Part shown: piece by piece, positions 21,271-27,633 of the stretch
Layout of the letters: the number at the start of each line of letters is the position of its first letter
Position numbering within the stretch: position 1 is the first letter of the stretch
Source of the DNA: Chloroflexota bacterium
GTDB lineage: Bacteria; Chloroflexota; Limnocylindria; Limnocylindrales; CSP1-4
Length of the DNA stretch: 27,633 nt
Assembly: GCA_021801545.1 (NCBI GenBank)
Contig: JAJYXX010000382.1
Location: 1 to 27,633, forward strand
Direction of reading: 5' to 3'
Program-made: the position numbers and the translations under genes
Notes under the pieces: generated by a model
The model's input: only the letters and a program-made list of their open reading frames with translations
Database searches by the model: none
What the model was told of the DNA's origin: nothing

Positions 21271-22559
21271 CGGTCGGCTCCCGGGTGTGCCACGGACATG
21301 CTCGCCTCCTGCGGCATCGTCTTCTCCTGCGGCGCGACTCGGGCGAGCGCCGCGGCCTGCTCGAGCACCCAGCGGACCGGCCTGCCGAGCCGTTCGGCGG
21401 CGGCCACGGCGTCCGCGTACTCCGCCTGGATCGTGACCGGCTCCCCGTCGAGCAGGCCGCGCTTCACCCGGACCTCGCAATCCCCGACGCGGACGGTCAC
21501 CTCGTCGCGCGGCAGCGCCCGGCGCACGACCGGCCGGACGCGCAGGCCGAGCGTCGTCGACGCCGCGAAGAGGGCGCGTGCGGCTGCATCGACCAGGCTC
21601 TCGGCCACGAGCGCGGTCACGACGTGGCCCGGCCGGCCCTTGCGCATCACGACCGGCGTCAGCCAGGCGTCGAGCGCGCCGGCGCCCATCAGCTCGTCGA
21701 GGACCGCGGGCCAGAGCCGCGGATCGAGGTCGTCCACCGTCGCCTCGATCTCCAGCAGGTCGTCCCGCCGCCACGGGACGCCGCCCCCGGCCGGCGCGAG
21801 CGCCGATCCCAGGACCACGCGCAGGACGTTGGCGCGATCTGGCCGGTCCGCCGAGCCGGCGCCCACCCCGACTGCGTCGATCCGCATCGGCGGCAGCTGG
21901 CCCCACTCATCGGCGAGGGTCGCGAGCAGCGCGGCGCCCGTTGGCGTGCACAGCTCCCGGTCGCCACCCCCGGCGGTCACGGGTGCGCCGCTGGCCGAGA
22001 GGATCGCCAGGACGGCCGGGACCGGAACCGGGATCTCCCCGTGCGCAGAGCTCGCGGTCCCTGAGCCGAGGGCGACGCAGCTCGCGACGATGCGACGACC
22101 ACGGGGATCGAGTAGCCCGAGCGAGTCGAGCGCCGCCCCGCACCCGACGACGTCGGCTAGCGCGTCGAGCGCACCGACCTCATGCAGGTGAGCCGTCCTG
22201 GGATCCTCGCCGTGGACCCGCCCTTCGGCCTCGCCGAGGAGCCGGAACACATCGGTCGCGAAGGTCGCAACGGCGGGGCCCAATGGGGCACGCGCGACGA
22301 CGCTCAGCACATCGGCCACGCTCCGCAGCGTGGCCGACTCGGGCGCGCGGACGGCCACCTTCATCGCTCGAAAGCCGTGCCTGCGGACTTTGTGGAAGCG
22401 GACCTCGATCGGCTCGACATCGAGACCGCCGACCGCCGTAGTCACGGCCGCGGTCACCCGCCCGGAATCGTCGGTGGCGTCGACCAGCGCGCCGAGCAGC
22501 ATGTCGCCCGATGCGCCGGCCGACGCGTCGATCCACAGGCAGCGGCTGGATTCGGCCAC
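21267..22559 (-). CDS. larC: LarC nickel-insertion protein (pyridinium-thioester nucleotide pathway)
   Basis: This 430-residue protein matches LarC (formerly DUF111), the CTP-dependent enzyme that inserts nickel into the pincer cofactor used by LarA-type racemases and epimerases. Family blocks are CLWIDASAGASGDMLLGALVD at the start, FHKVRRHGFRAMKV, EDPRTAHLHEVGALDALADVVG (His-rich metal region, about 138-159) and GELCTP-like DRELCTPTGAALL. Later blocks are TVDDLDPRLWPAVLDELM and VMRKGRPGHVV, then the C-terminal domain. It is one uninterrupted frame, unlike the frameshifted larC1/larC2 of Lactiplantibacillus. The GTG at 22559 has GAGGAGAG eight bases upstream. No larA, larB or larE is in the window. 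Its 4-bp overlap with the dehydratase gene implies a linked function. Confidence 0.9.
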   Translation of the reverse strand: MAESSRCLWIDASAGASGDMLLGALVDATDDSGRVTAAVTTAVGGLDVEPIEVRFHKVRRHGFRAMKVAVRAPESATLRSVADVLSVVARAPLGPAVATFATDVFRLLGEAEGRVHGEDPRTAHLHEVGALDALADVVGCGAALDSLGLLDPRGRRIVASCVALGSGTASSAHGEIPVPVPAVLAILSASGAPVTAGGGDRELCTPTGAALLATLADEWGQLPPMRIDAVGVGAGSADRPDRANVLRVVLGSALAPAGGGVPWRRDDLLEIEATVDDLDPRLWPAVLDELMGAGALDAWLTPVVMRKGRPGHVVTALVAESLVDAAARALFAASTTLGLRVRPVVRRALPRDEVTVRVGDCEVRVKRGLLDGEPVTIQAEYADAVAAAERLGRPVRWVLEQAAALARVAPQEKTMPQEASMSVAHPGADR

Positions 22560-22629
22560 GGCGTCTCTCCTCGTGCGGTGGCGAAGAGCCGAGTCTGGCA
22601 CAGGGCGTCCTCGGCGTCCTGTCGGCGCC

Positions 22630-22659
22630 ATGATAAATGACTCTTGACATTTTCTGCAA
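22630..22659 (-). promoter_or_regulatory. Candidate promoter for larC operon
   Basis: On the minus strand TTGCAG (22659-22654) and TATCAT (22635-22630) are 18 bases apart. TATCAT differs from the -10 consensus at one position. The leader to the larC GTG at 22559 would be about 65 bases. The -35 hexamer lies inside the candidate LacI operator, so both divergent operons could be controlled from one site. Confidence 0.45.
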
Positions 22660-22672
22660 GCGGTTTCATCTT
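22644..22672 (+). promoter_or_regulatory. Candidate promoter for the lacI-ABC operon
   Basis: A perfect -35 hexamer TTGACA (22644-22649) is followed after 17 bases by CATCTT (22667-22672), a weak -10 with three of six matches. The transcript would start near 22679, about 47 bases before the lacI ATG. The weak -10 and the operator between the two hexamers suit a regulated promoter. Confidence 0.45.
22655..22668. promoter_or_regulatory. LacI/cre-like operator
   Basis: TGCAAGCGGTTTCA is an imperfect palindrome (10 of 14 positions symmetric) centred on CG. It fits the TGNAANCGNNNNCA pattern of LacI/CcpA-family sites. It lies between the -35 and -10 of the rightward promoter and over the -35 of the leftward one. 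The adjacent LacI-family gene is the natural candidate binder. Confidence 0.6.
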
Positions 22673-22725
22673 CCTCGCATGAAACAGACCGAGGGGCCGT
22701 TGGGCTGGATCTCCGGGCGTCTGGC

Positions 22726-23844
22726 ATGAGCACTGATCCCAAGCGATCTGCACCGGCCCCCGCCGACACGACCGACACTTCCACCCGAGCGGAAGGTGAC
22801 TCCCCGCCCTCGATCCGCGACGTTGCGCGGCGCGCCAACGTCTCCGTCGCGACCGTCTCGCGGGCGTTCGCCGAGCCCGGCCTCGTCCGCCACGAGACGC
22901 TCCAGCGCGTTCTCGCCATCGCCGACGAGCTCCGCTACCGCCCAAGCCGGGCCGCGCGAAGCCTCACCACCGGCAAGACGGGCAACATCGGCGTCGTCGT
23001 CCCGGACCTCGGCAACCCGTTCTTTCCGGCGATCCTCAAGGGCGCGCAGGCTCGGGCGCGAGAGGCCGACTACGCGGTCTTCCTGGCCGACTCGGAGGAG
23101 AACCCGCGACTCGAGATCGAGCTCGTGCGCGCGATGGCCAAGCAGGTGGACGGCGTCGTCCTCTGCTCATCTCGGCTCAAGGAGCCGCAGCTGCAGCAGC
23201 TTCGGCGGGACACGACCCTCGTCCTGCTCAACCGGCGCGTCCGCGGCGCGTCTGGCGTGCTGCTCGACAGCGCCGGCGGGATGCGCCAGGCCGTCGAGCA
23301 CCTCGTCGCCATCGGTCACCGGCGGATCGCATTCCTGTCCGGCCCCGCCCAGTCGTGGTCCAACCGCGAGCGCCGCCGGGGACTGCGGGCGGGAAGTCGC
23401 GGCCGGCAGCTCGAGACACTCGAGTTCGGCCCATTTGCGCCGACGTTCGAGGCTGGCCAGCATGCCGCCGACCTCACCGTGGCCGCGGACGTCACCGCGG
23501 TCATCGCCTACAACGACCTGATGGCGCTCGGTGTCCTGAGCAGGCTCGCCGATCGCGGGATCCAAGTGCCCGGGGAGATGAGCGTCGTCGGTTTCGACAA
23601 CATCCCGATGGCCGGGATGGCGACGCCGCACCTCACCACCGTGGCGCTGCCGCTTGAGCTGTCAGGTCGGGTTGCCATCGAGCTGCTCGTGGAGCAACTC
23701 GCACACCCCGGCTCGGGTACGCACGAGCAGATGCTCGATGCCCAGCTGATCGTTCGCGCATCCACGGCTCCGCCGCGCAACGATCTTCGGTCGGGCCTCC
23801 GGCCAGTCAACGCGGAGCCGTCGGAGCCGACGACGGCAGCCTGA
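22726..23844 (+). CDS. LacI-family regulator of the sugar-acid operons
   Basis: This is a 372-residue protein. An unstructured 28-residue Pro/Thr-rich lead precedes the HTH (SIRDVARRANVSVATVSRAF, residues about 29-48) and hinge (YRPSRAARSLTTGKTG). The effector domain runs from about 85: GVVVPDLGNPFFPAILKGAQ, VDGVVLCSSRL, HRRIAFLSGP, AVIAYNDLMALGVL, SVVGFDNIPMAGMATPHLTTV. It probably senses an imported sugar acid or a metabolite of it. It is the first gene of an operon with a binding protein and ABC transporter, and is divergent from larC. The ATG at 22726 lacks a strong ribosome site. Confidence 0.9.
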   Translation: MSTDPKRSAPAPADTTDTSTRAEGDSPPSIRDVARRANVSVATVSRAFAEPGLVRHETLQRVLAIADELRYRPSRAARSLTTGKTGNIGVVVPDLGNPFFPAILKGAQARAREADYAVFLADSEENPRLEIELVRAMAKQVDGVVLCSSRLKEPQLQQLRRDTTLVLLNRRVRGASGVLLDSAGGMRQAVEHLVAIGHRRIAFLSGPAQSWSNRERRRGLRAGSRGRQLETLEFGPFAPTFEAGQHAADLTVAADVTAVIAYNDLMALGVLSRLADRGIQVPGEMSVVGFDNIPMAGMATPHLTTVALPLELSGRVAIELLVEQLAHPGSGTHEQMLDAQLIVRASTAPPRNDLRSGLRPVNAEPSEPTTAA

Positions 23845-23882
23845 GTCCGACTAATTTCAGGCCAGTTGGAGGAGAACGTCAT

Positions 23883-25103
23883 ATGCGACACGCCAGATGG
23901 CAGCGGTGGCTGGGACTGTCCCTGGTCGCCGGCTTGGTCGTTTCCGCTTGCGGAGCGCCCAGCAGCTCGAGCGGCGGCAACGCCGGCAGCAGCACCACCC
24001 CCAGCGACCCCGGCGCCGGTGCCCCGGCGGAGCCGGTCACGATCAACATCCTCGACGTCGCTGGCAACCTCCAGCTGACGCAGGGGATGATCGACAACTT
24101 CAAGGCTGCGAATCCTTCGATCGTCAAGGACATCACGTTCACCAAGGCGACCGCGCCCGAGATGGCGGGCAAGCTGCAGGCGCAGCAGGGGGCCGGCGAG
24201 GCACAGATCAACCTGGTCCTGACCGGAACCGACGGCCTCTCGGCCGGCATCAAGCAGGGCCTGCTGACCAAGATCCTGCCCGACTATGAAGACGTCTTCC
24301 CGAACCTCATGGAGAACTACCTGGAGCCCGCCGCGGACATGCAGGAGCTTGCCCAGGGATACGGCGTGGCGATCGTCTACTACCCGTCGGGTCCGCTCGT
24401 CGAGTACAACCCCGACAAGGTCCCGAACCCGCCGACCACCCCTCAAGAGCTGCTCGACTGGGCGAAGGCGAACCCCGGCAAGTTCGAGTACGCCCGACCG
24501 GCCAACTCCGGCCCCGGCCGCACCTTCCTGATGGCCCTCCCGTATCTCCTCGGCGACAAAGATCCCCTGGACCCGACGAACGGCTGGGAGAAGACGTGGG
24601 CCTATCTCAAGGAGCTCGGTCAGTACATCAATGTCTACCAGACCGGCACAACGGCGACGATGAAGGACCTCGCGGCGGGGACCGTTGACATCATCGCGTC
24701 CACGACTGGGTGGGACATCAACCCCCGCGTTCTCGGCACGGTGCCGAACACGGCGAAGGTCGGACTCCTCCAGCCGATGAACTGGGTCACCGACGCGCAG
24801 TACGCGGTCATCCCGAAGGGTGTCTCGAGCGATGTCCTGAACGCCAACCTGAAGCTGATCGCGTGGATGCTCCAGCCCGAGCAGCAAGCGATCGCCTACG
24901 ACAAGGGCTACTTCTATCCGGGGCCGGCTGTGAAGGGCGTGACGCTCGACATGGCACCAAAGGACAGTCAGGATGTCATCAACCAGTACGGCCGCCCCGA
25001 GTACTCGCAATGGATCGACCAGTACCCGAAGCACCCGTCGTTGCCCGCCGATGCGCAGGTGACGGCGTTCGACATCTGGGACCGCGAGATCGGCAAGCGG
25101 TAG
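23883..25103 (+). CDS. ABC transporter solute-binding lipoprotein, PotD-like
   Basis: This is a 406-residue lipoprotein. The signal peptide ends with LVVSAC, with lipidated C23, and a Ser/Gly/Pro linker reaches to about residue 50. The mature domain (VTINILDVAGNLQLTQGMID onward) is a family 1/8-type extracellular binding protein of the spermidine/iron/thiamine-like cluster. Visible segments include YGVAIVYYPSGPLVEYNPDKVPNPPTTPQELLDWA, AAGTVDIIASTTGWDIN and QYAVIPKGV. The ligand is not readable from sequence; location beside sugar-acid genes and a LacI regulator suggests a sugar acid or related small organic acid. The ATG at 23883 has GGAGGAGA upstream. The gene lies 38 bases after the regulator. 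Confidence 0.85.
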   Translation: MRHARWQRWLGLSLVAGLVVSACGAPSSSSGGNAGSSTTPSDPGAGAPAEPVTINILDVAGNLQLTQGMIDNFKAANPSIVKDITFTKATAPEMAGKLQAQQGAGEAQINLVLTGTDGLSAGIKQGLLTKILPDYEDVFPNLMENYLEPAADMQELAQGYGVAIVYYPSGPLVEYNPDKVPNPPTTPQELLDWAKANPGKFEYARPANSGPGRTFLMALPYLLGDKDPLDPTNGWEKTWAYLKELGQYINVYQTGTTATMKDLAAGTVDIIASTTGWDINPRVLGTVPNTAKVGLLQPMNWVTDAQYAVIPKGVSSDVLNANLKLIAWMLQPEQQAIAYDKGYFYPGPAVKGVTLDMAPKDSQDVINQYGRPEYSQWIDQYPKHPSLPADAQVTAFDIWDREIGKR

Positions 25104-25119
25104 GCGAAGGAGCCTGAGC

Positions 25120-26211
25120 GTGCAGGATCAGCGCTTCTCCGAGCTGCGGCTCGCTGGCATCGGCCGCACCTTCGGCGCTCAGGCCGCTCTGCGCGATCTC
25201 AGCCTGACGATCCGGGGGGGCGAGTTCATCGCCCTCCTCGGACCGTCAGGGTGTGGTAAGTCAACGGCGTTGAACTGCCTTGCAGGGCTCCTGCCGCTCA
25301 CGACGGGCAGCATCTGGCTCGACGATCGGCGGATCGACGGCCTGCCGCCTGAGCGGCGCGGGTTCGGGATGGTCTTCCAGAACTACGCGCTCTTCCCTCA
25401 CATGACCGTCCGCGACAACATCGCGTTCGGGCTGAAGATGCGGAAGGTCCCCAAGTCCGAGCTGCTGCGGCGCGTCGACGACGTCATGCGCCTCGTCCGC
25501 CTCGAGGACCATGCCGGGAAGCTGCCGCCGCAGCTGTCCGGCGGTCAGCAGCAGCGGGTCGCGATCGCCCGCGCGATCGTCTACGAGCCACCGGTGGTGC
25601 TGATGGACGAGCCGCTCTCCAATCTCGACGCGCAGCTCCGGCTCGCGATGCGGACAGAGATCCGGCGGCTCCACCAGACCCTCCATCTCACCACGATCTA
25701 CGTCACCCACGACCAGGTCGAGGCACTCTCGATGGCCGACCGCCTGGTTGTCCTTCGGGAAGGCATCGTCCAGCAGGTCGGTACCCCCGACGAGGTCTAC
25801 GGCGATCCCGCCAACCGCTACGTCGCGGGGTTCATGGGCTACCGGAACATGCTCGAGCTGGACGTCGCCCGGGTCACCGGCACCGAGGCGGTCGTGACCG
25901 GGCAGGGCGTCCGGTTCACCGGACGCGCATTCGGGCAGCTCGAGACGACACGAGCGGTGGCGGCGATCCGGCCGGAGGACATCGTGGTCGAGGCCGCCGG
26001 ACCCAATCAGGTCCAGGTCATCGCGGAGGTCGTCGAGTACCACGGCCACGAGATGCTCGTGGAGGCGCGGCTCCCGGGTGGGGACCCGCTCTTCTTCCGC
26101 ACCGAGAAGCGGCTCGCCCCCGGCGATGCGACAACGGTCTCGGTGCCGACGGACCGGGTGCTCGTCTATCCGGCGGACACCCCGGCAGCCCTGGTCGAGG
26201 AAGTGGCATGA
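25120..26211 (+). CDS. ABC transporter ATPase, MalK/PotA-like with TOBE domain
   Basis: This is a 363-residue ATP-binding subunit. It has Walker A GPSGCGKST (41-49), Q-loop Q87 (VFQNYALFPH), signature LSGGQQQR (139-146), Walker B VVLMDEP (159-165), D-loop SNLDAQ and H-loop H197 (YVTHDQVEAL). The C-terminal 120 residues are a TOBE-type regulatory domain (AAIRPEDIVVEAAG). It powers the two permeases encoded directly downstream. The GTG at 25120 has AAGGAG eight bases upstream, 16 bases after the binding-protein stop. Because the cgt-mal operon has no ATPase, this protein could also serve MalFG, but nothing in the sequence shows that. Confidence 0.92.
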   Translation: MQDQRFSELRLAGIGRTFGAQAALRDLSLTIRGGEFIALLGPSGCGKSTALNCLAGLLPLTTGSIWLDDRRIDGLPPERRGFGMVFQNYALFPHMTVRDNIAFGLKMRKVPKSELLRRVDDVMRLVRLEDHAGKLPPQLSGGQQQRVAIARAIVYEPPVVLMDEPLSNLDAQLRLAMRTEIRRLHQTLHLTTIYVTHDQVEALSMADRLVVLREGIVQQVGTPDEVYGDPANRYVAGFMGYRNMLELDVARVTGTEAVVTGQGVRFTGRAFGQLETTRAVAAIRPEDIVVEAAGPNQVQVIAEVVEYHGHEMLVEARLPGGDPLFFRTEKRLAPGDATTVSVPTDRVLVYPADTPAALVEEVA

Positions 26212-27134
26212 CGGTGGCGGCGACGCCGGAAGCGACGGCGGCGATCGCCGCCCGAACCGGGCGCCCGTCGCTGCGTCACCGGCTCGCGGAGCGCGGGATC
26301 GATCGCGTCCTCCTGCTGCTCGTACCGGGCGTCCTCTTCCTCGTCCTTCTCTTCGTCTACCCGTTCCTCTACGGGCTGCAGCTGTCGTTCGCGCCGGAGC
26401 AGGGCGGCCCGCTCTCCAACTACCAGACCTTCTTCTCCGACCCGTACCTGCGGGACACGATCGCGACCACCATGTGGATCGGCCTCCCGGCTGCTCTCAT
26501 CAACGTGCTCGCCTCGGTCCCGATCGCCTACCAGATGCGCGGGCGGTTCCGGGGCAAGCGGACGCTGACGACCCTCCTCGTCGTCCCGATCACGCTCGGG
26601 ACGGTGCTCACGGCGGAGGGCCTGATCCAGTACGTGGGCCCGTCCGGCTGGGTCAACAAGTTCCTCCGCGACTTCGGTCTCGTCGACCAGCCGCTGATCC
26701 TGATCCACAACTACTGGGGCGTCTTCTTCTCGCTCGTCATCACCGGCTTCCCGTTCGCCTTCCTCCTTGTCCTCTCGTACCTGTCGGGGATCGACCCGAC
26801 CCTCGAGCAGGCCGCCGCGAGCATGGGCGCCGGCTGGAGGCAGCGGTTCCGGTACGTGACGCTGCCGCTGCTCGCGCCGGGCCTCGCGATCACGTTCTGC
26901 CTCTCGTTCGTGCTGGCCTTCTCGGTCTTCCCGTCGGCCAACCTCGTCGGCGACCCCTCAGGTTCGACTCGGGTCATCGCGATCGCCGCTTTCCATGCGG
27001 CGTTCGAGCAGTACGACTACTCGATGGGCTCGGCAATCGCGATGATCATGGGTGCCGTCATGCTCGCCGTCATCGCGCTCGTGCTCGGCTGGCGCAGCAC
27101 CCTGTACCGAGGCGCGACCGGAGGCAAGGGCTGA
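26208..27134 (+). CDS. ABC transporter permease 1 (PotB-like)
   Basis: This 308-residue membrane protein has about six transmembrane segments. The first is at residues 34-56 (VLLLLVPGVLFLVLLFVYPFLYG) and the last near MIMGAVMLAVIALVLGW. The EAA loop contacting the ATPase is DPTLEQAAASMGAGWRQRFRYVTLPLL (about 195-221). The ATG at 26208 overlaps the ATPase stop by four bases (ATGA). It pairs with the next permease. Confidence 0.9.
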   Translation: MTVAATPEATAAIAARTGRPSLRHRLAERGIDRVLLLLVPGVLFLVLLFVYPFLYGLQLSFAPEQGGPLSNYQTFFSDPYLRDTIATTMWIGLPAALINVLASVPIAYQMRGRFRGKRTLTTLLVVPITLGTVLTAEGLIQYVGPSGWVNKFLRDFGLVDQPLILIHNYWGVFFSLVITGFPFAFLLVLSYLSGIDPTLEQAAASMGAGWRQRFRYVTLPLLAPGLAITFCLSFVLAFSVFPSANLVGDPSGSTRVIAIAAFHAAFEQYDYSMGSAIAMIMGAVMLAVIALVLGWRSTLYRGATGGKG

Positions 27135-27633
27135 TGGCCGTCACCGCGAACGCCCCCGCGGCCCTCGTTCCGCCCGAACAGAAGCCGCGACTCCGCCTCA
27201 CCCGTGCGGGCGCGGTGCTGGTCTGGGGCGCCGTCGCGTTCTTCTTCCTTCATTTGGTCGCACTCATCGCCACGGTGGTCATTGATTCGTTCGCCACGAC
27301 GTGGTTCGGGTCGTGGCTGCCCGACGGCTACACGACGCACTGGTACGCCGATGCCTGGGACGAGTACAACCTGTCCCGGGTGGTCCTCGTCACGGGCCAG
27401 GTGGCGGCGATCGTCGTGGCTGTCTCGGTGCTCGTCGGCGTTCCGGCCGCGTATGCGCTCGCTCGCCGCAACTTCCCCGGCAAGCGGCTGATCAGTGTCC
27501 TCTTCCTGCTGCCGATCCTCATCCCGCCGATCACCTACGGCATCCCGCTCGCCACGGTCCTCTACAAGTTCCAGTTGGCGGGCAGCCTGTCCGGGGTGAT
27601 CCTCGCCAACCTCGTGCCCACGGTCCCGTTCGT
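27134..27633 (+). CDS. ABC transporter permease 2 (PotC-like), cut by window end
   Basis: The ATG at 27134 shares one base with the stop of the preceding gene (TGATG). The frame stays open to the window edge for 166 codons. It encodes a basic cytoplasmic N-terminus (about 25 residues), a first membrane segment GAVLVWGAVAFFFLHLVALIA, a periplasmic loop rich in Trp/Tyr, and further segments VVLVTGQVAAIVVAVSVLVG and LISVLFLLPILIPPITYGIPL. This is the usual second permease of the PotC type. The EAA loop lies beyond the window. Confidence 0.9.
   Translation, partial: MAVTANAPAALVPPEQKPRLRLTRAGAVLVWGAVAFFFLHLVALIATVVIDSFATTWFGSWLPDGYTTHWYADAWDEYNLSRVVLVTGQVAAIVVAVSVLVGVPAAYALARRNFPGKRLISVLFLLPILIPPITYGIPLATVLYKFQLAGSLSGVILANLVPTVPF

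Noticed and set aside
21271..21906. N-terminal extension of the enolase-superfamily frame
   Set aside because: It runs through the larC 3' end out of frame and is Gly/Arg/Ala-rich. The ATG at 21270 with the 4-bp overlap is the natural start.
23508..25034. 508-codon minus-strand frame
   Set aside because: It is antisense to the binding lipoprotein and regulator, both well supported on the plus strand.
1..27633. CRISPR arrays, insertion sequences, integrase or phage genes
   Set aside because: I saw no regularly spaced repeats, no transposase or recombinase motifs and no phage structural proteins in the window.

Overview
The window is one high-GC bacterial segment (roughly two thirds G+C by eye) with strong G/C at third codon positions, frequent GTG and TTG starts, GGAGG-type ribosome sites and many 4-bp ATGA gene overlaps. 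There is no rRNA gene or intact tRNA to place it. The long Ser/Pro/Thr/Ala linkers after the lipoprotein cysteines and the gene mix are most like a soil or freshwater Chloroflexota (Limnocylindria/Ellin6529-like) bacterium. A high-GC actinobacterium is the alternative. This assignment is inference.

Left part (1-8.9 kb) is an accessory region. It holds the start of a lipoprotein gene (minus strand), then a plus-strand run: a UPF0158 protein, a SNF2-family helicase and a SWIM zinc-finger protein (2 bp apart), a VapBC toxin-antitoxin pair, a 24-bp tRNA 3'-end-like fragment that looks like an integration scar, and a type II restriction-modification pair (beta-class amino-methyltransferase plus a PD-(D/E)XK nuclease with an apparent internal HTH). 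The R-M genes have visibly less extreme codon use than their neighbours. Together this resembles a small defence or mobile-gene island.

Middle part (9.06-18.0 kb, all minus strand) is a complete alpha-glucan/cyclodextrin operon. Transcription order is a LacI regulator, a secreted cyclodextrin glucanotransferase-like enzyme (GH13 + IPT/TIG + CBM20), a MalE-type binding lipoprotein, MalF, MalG and an intracellular GH13 cyclomaltodextrinase/neopullulanase. Every junction except malE-side spacing is an overlap or a short gap. A consensus sigma70 promoter (TTGACA, 17 bp, TATGGT) with an inverted-repeat operator lies directly before the regulator. A perfect 18-bp hairpin follows the malE stop codon and falls inside the likely malF start region. 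No ATPase is encoded in this operon.

Right part (18.2-27.6 kb) concerns sugar acids. A minus-strand group runs larC (nickel-pincer cofactor synthesis), a glucarate-dehydratase-like enolase-superfamily enzyme, a tiny ORF, gluconate kinase and an RpiR/SIS regulator. Divergent from larC is a plus-strand operon: a second LacI regulator, a PotD-like binding lipoprotein, a MalK/PotA-like ATPase and two permeases (the last cut by the window end). The shared larC/lacI intergenic region carries back-to-back promoter-like elements and one LacI/cre-like operator. The simplest reading is import of a sugar acid, dehydration or phosphorylation inside the cell, and probable dependence on a nickel-pincer (LarA-type) epimerase encoded elsewhere.
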